The notes: generated by a model from the sequence alone, not told the origin. 6,307 nucleotides of DNA from Treponema sp. (GCA_031284195.1 JAITAI010000163.1:1-6307), one strand, 5' to 3'. Numbered from the stretch's first letter, positions 1 to 5,949 are shown. A program made the numbers and translations.

Positions 1-119
1 CCGGTGTCGATGGTACCACCCCAAGACTGGAGCTGCTTGCCGGGCTTTGGTCCTTCTGGCTTCACCGCGTCTCTCATGAGTCATTTGAATTAAACAGCGG
101 TTTTTTGGATGAGGAATAG
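1..119. other. Undecided partial reading frame at left edge
   Basis: This GC-rich stretch is open in several frames and I cannot tell which is real. On the plus strand, the frame starting at base 3 is open for 38 codons and ends at TAG 117-119 with the tail SGFLDEE; it could be the C-terminus of a protein entering from the left. On the minus strand an ATG at 77-75 opens a frame beginning MRDAVKPEGPKPGKQLQSWG that runs off the left edge; it reads like protein but has no clear ribosome binding site. I recognise no family in either. The sequence becomes AT-rich right after this stretch, which fits a gene boundary near 80-120. Confidence 0.3.
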
Positions 120-143
120 ATTACAATTTTTTGCACTATTTAC

Positions 144-171
144 TTGACCCATAGTTTTTCGAGGATATCCT
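144..171 (+). promoter_or_regulatory. Candidate promoter for the lipoprotein gene
   Basis: TTGACC (144-149) and TATCCT (166-171) are separated by 16 bases and match the sigma-70 -35 and -10 boxes at five and four of six positions. The site lies in AT-rich DNA about 30-50 bases before the expected start of the lipoprotein gene. A GGAGGG at 192-197 follows and can serve as the ribosome binding site. The spacing is reasonable but the -10 box is weak. Confidence 0.35.
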
Positions 172-201
172 ACCACCCACATTCATTTTACGGAGGGCCT
201 T

Positions 202-796
202 ATAAAAGGTACCTGTATTTCAATGATACTTGTATGCGTAACGGGTTTAATCTCTCTGGGAGGATGTGAAACTCCTGAAGTGGTAACTGAGTATGCAATA
301 ATTATATTAGAACCGCATTTTACCATAAAGAACGAGAGTTCACACGAACAAACGATTGAACTTACGAGTGTTTTTATAGACAGTAATGGGATACTAAATA
401 CAGAATGGACTCAATCATTACGCTTAATCCTGGAAAGGAAGATGAACTGGAAACAAGCATAGCCCGTTCGTCCCATGGAAAAAACATTATATCATTTTTG
501 CTCATCATAAATGATAAGCCCTATGCAGGATGGACAGCTGACGCAGTACCTGGTGATATAACCAGGGTTGAATATGGATTAGGATATGTAAGTATTGATA
601 CAGACAAAAATTTTCCGTCTCTTTTGGCATCTACCTTAGAACCGGAAATTAGAAAAGACGGCTCACGGAAAAATATCGCGTTGTATACGGTTACCATTAC
701 TGACGGGGGAGTTATATTGATACTCGATAAACAGATAGAATGGATCAGAACCATCATTTTATTAAGACCTTTGTATCTATCCAGGGAATGTCTTAG
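202..796 (+). pseudogene. Decayed lipoprotein gene (two frameshifts, lost start codon)
   Basis: This probably encoded a secreted lipoprotein of about 198 residues with an unknown role. The sequence shows a hydrophobic signal segment ending in SLGGC, a lipobox compatible with the loose spirochaetal form, followed by beta-strand-like text. The first in-frame ATG (223) gives a signal peptide with no positive charge and lies 25 bases after GGAGGG 192-197. Starting at ATA 202 adds KGTCIS after the initiator and puts the Shine-Dalgarno at 4-5 bases, so ATG may have mutated to ATA. The frame reading from 223 stops at 460-462. Near 400-410 the likely continuation moves to the frame containing ITLNPGKEDELE, running through FLLIINDKPYAGW and YTVTITDGG. 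Past about 738 that frame runs on to 887, antisense to the conserved cdsA C-terminus, while a third frame gives MDQNHHFIKTFVSIQGMS and stops at 794-796. Both shifts look like single lost bases. Alternatives are sequencing error, or two separate short genes. Confidence 0.6.
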
Positions 797-1647
797 GCAA
801 AGAGGAACCAATAGGATACATAATACACCGGAGCAGCGAGACTTATGGAATCAATACTATCCAAGACCCCTCCTCGGCCCGGCATAAGGGTTCCCGAGTC
901 TTTCATCTGTACACTTCTTTTCAGTGCTGATTCCCCCAAGTCTCCAAGACAGGCGGCCACGCCGGAGATCAGCCCCAGGGCCATACCGGCGCAAACCGAG
1001 GGCAAACGCCTTGAACTAAAGGCTTCAGGAATAAAAAAAAACGCCCCTAGTCCAACGATGATAGAAGCGGTAAGCCCTCCGATAAAACCCGCCACGCTTT
1101 TATGCGGGCTTGCATGGATGATTCCCTGATTTCCTTTGCCCCAGAGCATACCCACAGCCCAAGCCGCAGAATCATTGGCAATCACCATAAGCAGGAACAT
1201 GAGGATCACCTGGTCCGCATAGGCAAAGCGGCTCATCTTGATGATCCAGGCCATGAACAGACCAGGGTATACCAGCACGGCACAACCTGCGGCAACCCGA
1301 TCGGTTACATCCTTGAGTTTATCTTCCCCGGCAAAAATTCGGGAAACCAGGAACCAGGAAACCCCCAGGGTAAACATCCCTGGTATGATCGGTGCTTGGA
1401 GATCAAAGCTAACCGTCAAGGTTACGGCCAGGGGATGCATCGCTCCTAGGATAAGGGCTTCTATTGATGCAATGGGCTTATGTTTCTTTTTGAGGAGCCC
1501 TGCAAATTCACCGGCTCCCAAGGCGCTTAAGCTGATCACCAGCAGATTAAGCGCTAGATGGCGCTTGTAGGGGAGTACTACCACAATCCCTATCACCAGG
1601 GGAAGTCCAATCACGAACAATAAAATCCGTTCGATAAGTTTTTTCAT
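793..1647 (-). CDS. cdsA: Phosphatidate cytidylyltransferase (CDP-diglyceride synthase)
   Basis: CdsA is an integral inner-membrane enzyme that joins phosphatidic acid and CTP to give CDP-diacylglycerol, the precursor of bacterial phospholipids. The product has 284 residues, normal for the family, with many hydrophobic membrane segments (for example residues 8-25, 31-45 and 145-157). Conserved polar points are NDS 158-160, K183 in the HKSVAGFIGG stretch, GD 235-236, and the C-terminal signature from S240 through ALKR and KD 249-250 to PGRGGVLDSID 256-266. That signature departs from the usual pattern: Arg258 replaces His and Ser264 replaces Arg. The start ATG overlaps the uppS stop as ATGA, and GGGAG lies about 7 bases upstream, so the two are probably translationally coupled. 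It is the last gene of the cluster. Its TAA (793-795 on the opposite strand) interlocks with the likely end of the convergent lipoprotein gene. I see no clear terminator after it. Confidence 0.95.
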   Translation of the reverse strand: MKKLIERILLFVIGLPLVIGIVVVLPYKRHLALNLLVISLSALGAGEFAGLLKKKHKPIASIEALILGAMHPLAVTLTVSFDLQAPIIPGMFTLGVSWFLVSRIFAGEDKLKDVTDRVAAGCAVLVYPGLFMAWIIKMSRFAYADQVILMFLLMVIANDSAAWAVGMLWGKGNQGIIHASPHKSVAGFIGGLTASIIVGLGAFFFIPEAFSSRRLPSVCAGMALGLISGVAACLGDLGESALKRSVQMKDSGTLMPGRGGVLDSIDSISLAAPVYYVSYWFLFA

Positions 1648-2402
1648 GGTTTACTCCCGCCAAAGCGCCGTTCCCGCTGCTGATACGCGGCAATGGCAAC
1701 ACGCAAATCCGCTTCGGTCCAATCAGGCCAGAGGGTCTCTGAGAAATAGTATTCCGCGTAAGCCCCTTCCCAAAGCAGGAAATTGCTGGTCCGATATTCT
1801 CCAGCGGTTCGGATGATGAGGTCCGGATCCGGAATGTCCGGGTTATCCAGGCAGCTGCGGATCCCTTCCTCGGTAATTTTTACCGGTACCCGCTTTTCTA
1901 ATGGTTTTTTTTCTATTTTTTCTATTTTTTTTAAGGAATCGAGCCAACGCCCCACTGCCCGGACAATGGCGTCTCTGCCGCCGTAATTCAAGGCCAGAAT
2001 GACCTGCAATCCCTCAAAAGAACGGGTATCTTCACAGGCTTCCTCCAGTTCTCGGACAATATCCCGGGGTAAGCCCCCAGGATCCCCTGCATGACGGATC
2101 CGAATCCGGTTTTCCCGGTAAAAATCCAGTTCTGCCTTGAGATACTGCTTCACCAGGCCCATAATGAACCTCACTTCTTCGGCAGTACGCTTCCAGTTTT
2201 CGGTAGAAAAGACATAGAGGGTGAGGAATTGAATATGCAGATCACTCGCAGCTTTGACGATTTTTTTTGCGGTCTTAAGGCCCTCAAGATGTCCCTGAGT
2301 GCGGAGCTGGTTTTTTCTTTGCGCCCAACGGCCGTTCCCATCCATGATGATACCAATATGGCGAGGGAGAGGCGAACTCGCAAGGACTACTGATGAGGCC
2401 AT
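1644..2402 (-). CDS. uppS: Isoprenyl transferase (undecaprenyl diphosphate synthase)
   Basis: This cis-prenyltransferase extends farnesyl diphosphate with isopentenyl diphosphate to make undecaprenyl diphosphate, the lipid carrier for peptidoglycan and surface polymers. It acts in the cytosol at the membrane. The 252 residues are typical. Motifs in order: MDGNGRWA 20-27 with the catalytic Asp21, GHLEG 37-41, FSTENW 65-70, NYGGRDA 139-145, and the pyrophosphate-binding and C-terminal block from DPDLIIRTAG (192-201) through SNFLLWEGAYAEYYF (206-220) to LWPDW. A lysine-rich insert (KKIEKIEKK, around 158-166) comes from A-tract DNA. The start lies 8 bases after the frr stop with only a weak GAAG upstream, so translation probably depends on coupling to frr. 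It ends in an ATGA overlap with cdsA. Adjacency to cdsA is the common bacterial arrangement and supports uppS over other cis-prenyltransferases. Confidence 0.96.
   Translation of the reverse strand: MASSVVLASSPLPRHIGIIMDGNGRWAQRKNQLRTQGHLEGLKTAKKIVKAASDLHIQFLTLYVFSTENWKRTAEEVRFIMGLVKQYLKAELDFYRENRIRIRHAGDPGGLPRDIVRELEEACEDTRSFEGLQVILALNYGGRDAIVRAVGRWLDSLKKIEKIEKKPLEKRVPVKITEEGIRSCLDNPDIPDPDLIIRTAGEYRTSNFLLWEGAYAEYYFSETLWPDWTEADLRVAIAAYQQRERRFGGSKP
1905..1932 (-). repeat. Homopolymer tracts T8-CTA-T6-CTA-T8 inside uppS
   Basis: Three poly-T runs on the plus strand (8, 6 and 8 bases at 1905-1912, 1916-1921 and 1925-1932) are separated by CTA. Read on the minus strand they encode the lysine-rich KKIEKIEKK insert of UppS. 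The frame is intact here. Runs of eight adenines in a transcript are known sites of polymerase slippage, so this is the least stable part of the gene. Confidence 0.8.
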
Positions 2403-2410
2403 GTATTTCT

Positions 2411-2965
2411 TCAGACTTCCATTATTTCTTTGTTTTTTTCTTCCAAAATCTGATTGACCTTGCTGATGTAGGAATCCGTGAGCTTCTGCAATTCCAGACT
2501 GTTCTTACTTTCTTGATCTTCTGTGATGGTTCCCTCTTTGAGCAGCTTCTTAAGCTCCTCGTTACCGTCACGGCGGATGTTCCGCACCGCTACCCGGCTC
2601 TGTTCAGCCTGGTTCTTGGCCACTTTGACCAGTTCTTTCCGCCGTTCTTCGGTGAGAGGCGGAATGGCGATGCGTATCACTTTACCGTCATTACTGGGAT
2701 TGAGGGAGAGTTCCGATGAACGGATGGCCTTTTCAATCTCCCCTATGAAGCCCTTATCAAAGGGCTGAATCACCACGAGCCGGGCTTCGGGAATGGAAAT
2801 ATTCGCCACCTGGTTCAAGGGAGACTTATCGCCGTAATACTCCACCCGGATCTTATCAAACAAAGACGCCGAGGCCCGCCCGGTTCTTAAGGCGGCAAAC
2901 CCCTCTTTAAGGTTTGCCATCGTTTTCTTCATCCGTTCTTCGGATGAGGTAATAACACTGTGCAT
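2411..2965 (-). CDS. frr: Ribosome recycling factor
   Basis: RRF works with EF-G to split the post-termination 70S ribosome so that subunits and mRNA can be reused. The product is 184 residues, almost exactly the family length, and covers the whole protein: the N-terminal helix of the three-helix bundle with LRTGRAS (26-32), the small beta domain around VEYYGDKSPLNQVANISIPEAR (41-62), IPPLTEERRKELVK (101-114), and the C-terminal helices beginning RNIRRD (128-133). The start is firm: CTCCTC on the plus strand (2973-2978) reads GAGGAG on the mRNA, 7 bases before the ATG. A perfect hairpin abuts this ribosome binding site. frr follows tsf directly with a 52-base gap and no pyrH, and precedes uppS by 8 bases. 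Confidence 0.98.
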   Translation of the reverse strand: MHSVITSSEERMKKTMANLKEGFAALRTGRASASLFDKIRVEYYGDKSPLNQVANISIPEARLVVIQPFDKGFIGEIEKAIRSSELSLNPSNDGKVIRIAIPPLTEERRKELVKVAKNQAEQSRVAVRNIRRDGNEELKKLLKEGTITEDQESKNSLELQKLTDSYISKVNQILEEKNKEIMEV

Positions 2966-2978
2966 AATTCCGCTCCTC

Positions 2979-2999
2979 GATCCCCCGGTCCGGGGGATC
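2979..2999 (-). promoter_or_regulatory. Perfect 10-bp hairpin before frr
   Basis: GATCCCCCGG and CCGGGGGATC flank a single central T, making a perfect inverted repeat in the tsf-frr gap. It touches the frr Shine-Dalgarno (2973-2978). No U-run follows on the mRNA, so it is not a typical intrinsic terminator. It could protect the tsf end of the message, be an RNA processing site, or affect access to the frr start; the sequence does not decide. A second palindrome, CTGCGCGCAG, lies at 3002-3011. Confidence 0.7.
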
Positions 3000-3017
3000 T
3001 GCTGCGCGCAGACGTGC

Positions 3018-3866
3018 TTAGGCGCCCACTTTGAAATACAGGTACTCGACTATCTGTAAGTCCGCTCCAACCTGTTTCCCGCAGTTAGCCAGGGCCTGGG
3101 CAACGCTTATCTTCTCTTCTTTCACATAGCCCTGTTCCAAGAGGCATATATCCGACAGGTACTTGGTAAGCTTACCCTTGAGGATATGATCGAGGACCGC
3201 TGGAGGTTTACCGGCGAGTTTTTCATCCCCTTCCAACTGTTTACGGAAAATGGCTTCCTGCTCTTTGAGGAAATCAGGATGGATCTTAGTTCTATCCAGG
3301 GCGAGGGGATTAAAGGCCGCCACATGCAGGGCGATACTGAAGGCAAAATCCTGCACCCCTTCCTGTTGGAACACCTCCGGTTTATCGGCCTGCAATTTTA
3401 CCAGCACTCCGATATTGCCGTCACCGTGAATATACTGGGTTAAGTACTCGTTATCCCCTGCGCGGACTACCTGGATCCGCCGGAGGCTCATGTTCTCCCG
3501 GATCTTGGTGGCCAAATCAGTCACTAGCCCTCGCAATTCCTCATTCGGTTCAGTATAGCCCTGGTCCAAGATCCGGCCGGCTAAAAGGCCTCCCAAGGCA
3601 ATGAACTCAGGGTTCCGGGCTACGAAATCGGTTTCACTGGCTAATTCCACCAGAACCGCAGTACGATCCCGGATTTTAATAAAGACCTTACCTTCGTTGG
3701 TTACCCGGTCCATCCGTTTTTCCACTGCGGCCAAGCCTTTTTCTTTTAACCGTTTTTCCGCCTGCTCAAGATCCCCTCCGGTCTCAACCAAGGCGTTTTT
3801 ACATTCCATCATACCGGCGCCGGTTTTTTCCCGGAGCCGTTTAACATCCCCTGCACTGATTCCCAT
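3018..3866 (-). CDS. tsf: Translation elongation factor Ts
   Basis: EF-Ts is the guanine nucleotide exchange factor that releases GDP from EF-Tu. The 282-residue product is full length (about 283 in Escherichia coli). The N-terminal UBA-like domain is clear (LREKTGAGMMECKNAL, 11-26). The core starts with VELASETDFVARNPEF (73-88), which includes the EF-Tu-contacting TDFVA at 79-83. The second core subdomain includes HVAAFNPLAL and the C-terminal module includes LEQGYVKEEKISV. AAAGGAG (3873-3879) lies 6 bases before the ATG and fixes the start. It follows rpsB by 29 bases, the usual pairing of S2 and EF-Ts in one transcript. I see nothing unusual in the protein. Confidence 0.98.
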   Translation of the reverse strand: MGISAGDVKRLREKTGAGMMECKNALVETGGDLEQAEKRLKEKGLAAVEKRMDRVTNEGKVFIKIRDRTAVLVELASETDFVARNPEFIALGGLLAGRILDQGYTEPNEELRGLVTDLATKIRENMSLRRIQVVRAGDNEYLTQYIHGDGNIGVLVKLQADKPEVFQQEGVQDFAFSIALHVAAFNPLALDRTKIHPDFLKEQEAIFRKQLEGDEKLAGKPPAVLDHILKGKLTKYLSDICLLEQGYVKEEKISVAQALANCGKQVGADLQIVEYLYFKVGA

Positions 3867-3895
3867 GACATACTCCTTTGGAAATTTCGTTGCCC

Positions 3896-4786
3896 CTATT
3901 CCTCGGCATAGACCTTGTCCACATCCACCGGTAGTTCTGCTTCCTCACCCGCTTGGGTCTCCGCAGCTTCATGGCCTCCAGGGGTCCCAGACGAGTAGGT
4001 CTCGATATCGATTTCCCGATCCTCTTCCTTGATGGACACATCGGTCAGGATGGCTTCAATGCCCTCCTCGTCATCTCCCAGGGTTTCAATGATCTTGAGC
4101 CCCACCTCGTTGTCCGCTTCCACCACTGCGTTAGCGATGATCTGGGTAAACAAGGTGATCGCCCGGATCGCGTCGTCGTTGCCTGGGATGGGGTAATCAA
4201 TGCCCTCAGGATTGCAGTTGGTGTCCACCACCGCGATGATGGGTATACCCTGGCGTTGAGCTTCAGCTACGGCAATGGCTTCTTTACGGGTATCAATGAT
4301 GAAGAGGATCCCTGGCAGTTCCTTCATCTCTTTAATGCCCCCTAAGTTTTTCTGCAACTTAGAACGCTCTTTTGCCAGGGAAGCGATTTCCTTCTTGGTA
4401 AGATTTTCAAAAGTACCGTCTACTTCCATCTTTTCCAGTTTTTTAAGACGAAGCAGAGATTTTTTTATGGTAACAAAGTTAGTAAGCATCCCTCCAAGCC
4501 AGCGGTTATTGACATAATACATACCGCAGCGTTCTGCTTCTTTCTGAATTGCCTGTTGGGCCTGCTTTTTGGTGCCTACAAACATAACCATCTTACCGCC
4601 TGCTACGGTTTTACGGACCACATCATAGGCATCTTTGATAGCCTGAATGGTCTTTTGCAAATCGATGATGTGAATACCGTTCCGTTCTGCGAAGATGTAC
4701 TTCTTCATCCGCGGATCCCAGCGTTTTACCTGATGGCCGAAATGTACTCCCGACTCAAGCAGGCTTTTCATGGTAACTACTGCCAC
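3896..4786 (-). CDS. rpsB: Small ribosomal subunit protein uS2
   Basis: S2 binds late at the 30S head-body junction and helps recruit S1. The start is GTG, chosen because AVVTMKSLLESGVHFGHQ matches the family N-terminus and AGGGGG (4792-4797) sits 5 bases upstream. Conserved blocks are FVGTKKQAQ (69-77), YVNNRWLGGMLTNF (91-104), and IPIIAVVDTNCNPEGIDYPI (181-200) followed by PGNDDA. At 296 residues it is about 55 longer than the E. coli protein; the extra part, from about 235, is strongly acidic (GDDEEGIE, KEEDREIDIE, EEAELPVDVD) and low in complexity. Such acidic S2 tails are, as I recall, seen in treponemes. It is the first gene of the cluster, with a structured leader before it; S2 is known to repress rpsB-tsf in enterobacteria, but the sequence alone cannot show that here. 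Confidence 0.98.
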   Translation of the reverse strand: MAVVTMKSLLESGVHFGHQVKRWDPRMKKYIFAERNGIHIIDLQKTIQAIKDAYDVVRKTVAGGKMVMFVGTKKQAQQAIQKEAERCGMYYVNNRWLGGMLTNFVTIKKSLLRLKKLEKMEVDGTFENLTKKEIASLAKERSKLQKNLGGIKEMKELPGILFIIDTRKEAIAVAEAQRQGIPIIAVVDTNCNPEGIDYPIPGNDDAIRAITLFTQIIANAVVEADNEVGLKIIETLGDDEEGIEAILTDVSIKEEDREIDIETYSSGTPGGHEAAETQAGEEAELPVDVDKVYAEE

Positions 4787-4800
4787 AATTTCCCCCTATT

Positions 4801-4840
4801 CGCCCCTTCACCTGTCACCGCAGGGCAGTTTTGAGGGGCG
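4801..4840 (-). promoter_or_regulatory. Structured leader of rpsB
   Basis: CGCCCCT (4801-4807) pairs with AGGGGCG (4834-4840), and CCTG (4811-4814) with CAGG (4821-4824) inside it, giving a stem, an asymmetric internal loop and a capped apical hairpin on the rpsB mRNA. It ends 3 bases before the Shine-Dalgarno (4792-4797). No U-run follows, so it is not a terminator. It is a candidate for S2 autoregulation, which is inference from the known control of rpsB in other bacteria. I see no convincing rpsB promoter between it and the upstream terminator. Confidence 0.45.
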
Positions 4841-4882
4841 CCTTCCCTGTATCTCACCGCCCAAAGGCAGCGGAAAATGGGT

Positions 4883-4900
4883 AAAAAAGCACGAGCTTTT
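4883..4900 (-). terminator. Weak intrinsic terminator after maf
   Basis: On the minus strand AAAAGC and GCTTTT form a 6-bp stem around a TCGT loop, and the T-run continues to six. It lies 23 bases past the maf stop and before rpsB. The stem has only two GC pairs, so termination would be partial and some transcripts may read through into rpsB. Confidence 0.45.
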
Positions 4901-4923
4901 CTACTATTATTTACTTTGATCGG

Positions 4924-5520
4924 CTAAGAAATTCCGTAAGGATAACCGTTCTCTTTTAACATGACATAAAACTCATGGATTGGCAAGCCCACGATGGAAC
5001 TATAGGATCCATTAATCTTGGATATGTAACAACCGGCCAAACCCTGGATTTTGTAGGCTCCGGCGACCCCTTGCCACTCTCCGGTATTGAGATACCATTC
5101 TATCTCCTGGTTGGAGAGACTGGCAAAGAATACGGTACTTATCACGGACCGGCAATCAATGGTCTTGACCCGGCTCCTGCTGTTAAACAGGGCAACCCCG
5201 GTTATCACCTCATGGGAACGGCCCTGAATTTTTGAAAGCATCCTTTGGGCATCCTCCCTATCCGCAGGTTTTCCGAAAATCTCCCCATCCACTGAAATAA
5301 TCGTATCGGCTGCACAAATCCAGGGAGGAATTCTCCCTGCCAGGAGATCGAGTATTTTATTGATCTTCCGGATCGCCATATTTTCAGCAATTTTCCGCGG
5401 ATCCGAAATCCCTTCATAATCTTCATCTATCAGAGCAGGCATAATACTGAAAGGTAGATTCAGGAGACGGAAATATTCCTGCCTTCTTAATGAACCGGAC
5501 GCTAAGATGATAGGTTCCAT
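4924..5520 (-). CDS. maf: Maf/YhdE-type nucleoside triphosphate pyrophosphatase
   Basis: Maf-family enzymes hydrolyse non-canonical or surplus NTPs to NMP and pyrophosphate in the cytosol; the family has also been linked to septum inhibition in Bacillus. The 198 residues cover the whole fold: LASGSLRRQE 6-15 (substrate loop with the paired Arg), AADTIIS 70-76 with the likely catalytic Asp72, GKP 83-85, GRSHEVITG 100-108, AGAYKIQG 153-160 and GSYSSIVGLP 171-180. Gln159 in IQG, rather than the Glu of YceF-like proteins, points to the YhdE subgroup that acts on dTTP and UTP; this is inference from family patterns. AAAGGCGG (5527-5534) sits 6 bases before the ATG. It is read in the same direction as rpsB but separated from it by a weak terminator, so it is probably its own unit. 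A tiny upstream reading frame overlaps its start. Confidence 0.93.
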   Translation of the reverse strand: MEPIILASGSLRRQEYFRLLNLPFSIMPALIDEDYEGISDPRKIAENMAIRKINKILDLLAGRIPPWICAADTIISVDGEIFGKPADREDAQRMLSKIQGRSHEVITGVALFNSRSRVKTIDCRSVISTVFFASLSNQEIEWYLNTGEWQGVAGAYKIQGLAGCYISKINGSYSSIVGLPIHEFYVMLKENGYPYGIS

Positions 5521-5543
5521 GGGTTACCGCCTTTCTTTGACAT
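5502..5543 (-). CDS. Possible 13-codon leader reading frame overlapping the maf start
   Basis: ATG at 5543-5541 has an excellent Shine-Dalgarno (AAGGAG, 5549-5554, 5 bases away), better placed than that of maf. It encodes MSKKGGNPWNLSS and stops at 5504-5502, inside maf in another frame, so its translation passes through the maf start. It could couple or limit maf translation. It is too short to identify by content and may be chance. Confidence 0.25.
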   Translation of the reverse strand: MSKKGGNPWNLSS

Positions 5544-5662
5544 TCCCTCTCCTTAAATATCCAGGATGTATAAAAGAGGACTGGTTTGAAAGTAACCGAA
5601 TTTTGCAAGAATTTCAAGAACCGCTGACCCCAGAACGCTTCCCAGTAACGGTATATGGCTTT

Positions 5663-5691
5663 ATATAATAAAGATTTACCTATTGAGGCAA
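5663..5691 (-). promoter_or_regulatory. Candidate maf promoter
   Basis: On the minus strand TTGCCT (5691-5686) and TTATAT (5668-5663) are exactly 17 bases apart, a good sigma-70 layout. It would give a leader of roughly 135 bases before maf. The region between it and maf holds no convincing gene. Confidence 0.4.
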
Positions 5692-5692
5692 A

Positions 5693-5728
5693 AAACAGGC
5701 TTTCAGTCACTTTTTTGAGCGCCTGTTT
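5693..5728. repeat. Inverted repeat AAACAGGC/GCCTGTTT
   Basis: Eight perfect pairs (5693-5700 with 5721-5728) enclose a 20-base loop. The loop contains a T6 run but no T-run follows either arm, so it does not read as a normal terminator. It sits just upstream of the candidate maf promoter and could be a protein-binding site or chance. Confidence 0.35.
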
Positions 5729-5850
5729 CTCCTGGGGAGCTGAAACCGGCTCAAGGGATCTAAGCGCCTAGGCCTAAAAATCTGAATATGCGGCGAGAGA
5801 TGGCGCTGACCCTCCTCCTCGCGGTCACCAGGCAAATTGTCCCGAGCCAT
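5707..5850 (-). CDS. Doubtful 47-codon arginine-rich reading frame
   Basis: The frame starts MARDNLPGDREEEGQRHL and ends RRNRRSKK before TGA. It is rich in Arg and Pro and fills most of the space between maf and the repeat mosaic. Its ATG lies inside the 12-base motif that recurs at 5938-5949. There is only a weak AGGG about 9 bases upstream. I recognise no family. It may be a gene remnant, part of a dispersed repeat, or chance reading in GC-rich DNA. Confidence 0.2.
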   Translation of the reverse strand: MARDNLPGDREEEGQRHLSPHIQIFRPRRLDPLSRFQLPRRNRRSKK

Positions 5851-5949
5851 GCGGGGCTAACCCTGGGGGCTTGAAGCAAGGGGCGCTTCGATAGCTTATC
5901 ACCGCTGCCCTACAGGGGCGTTAAACCCCCTGGGGGGCCCGAGCCATGC
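5841..5949. repeat. GC-rich repeat mosaic with hairpins
   Basis: CCCGAGCCATGC occurs at 5841-5852 and again, identical, at 5938-5949. Inside these, GGGGCTAACCCTGGGGGC (5853-5870) recurs in expanded form at 5915-5938 as GGGGCGTTAAACCC followed by CCTGGGGGGC. The order is X-Y...Y'-X. Between them are small hairpins: GAAGC/GCTTC (5873-5877, 5885-5889), GCCC/GGGC around 5907-5918, and CCCCC/GGGGG at 5926-5936. The block is far richer in GC than its surroundings. It fits a dispersed intergenic repeat or a structured RNA; no known RNA family is recognisable to me. Confidence 0.55.

Noticed and set aside
400..462. Programmed -1 frameshift in the lipoprotein gene
   Set aside because: I find no X-XXY-YYZ slippery heptamer in the right phase and no obvious downstream stem, so mutation is the simpler reading.
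405..887. Intact 160-residue plus-strand gene ending at 887
   Set aside because: Its last part is antisense to the conserved CdsA C-terminus, and its start lacks the signal peptide found in the preceding frame. It reads better as the middle of the decayed lipoprotein gene.
2979..2999. Intrinsic terminator between tsf and frr
   Set aside because: The hairpin is strong but no T-run follows in the direction of transcription, and the frr ribosome binding site comes directly after.
3601..4032. Plus-strand frame antisense to tsf and the rpsB end
   Set aside because: It lies fully opposite two well-supported genes and its product is Ser/Arg/Pro-rich shadow text.
5664..5669. Plus-strand TATAAT as a promoter reading toward the array
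   Set aside because: There is no acceptable -35 box 16-18 bases upstream, and no plus-strand gene follows.
5423..5710. Minus-strand frame overlapping the 5' part of maf (begins TESLFFASIGKS)
   Set aside because: It overlaps about 100 bases of maf in another frame, has no ribosome binding site, and spans the candidate maf promoter. The text resembles no family I know.
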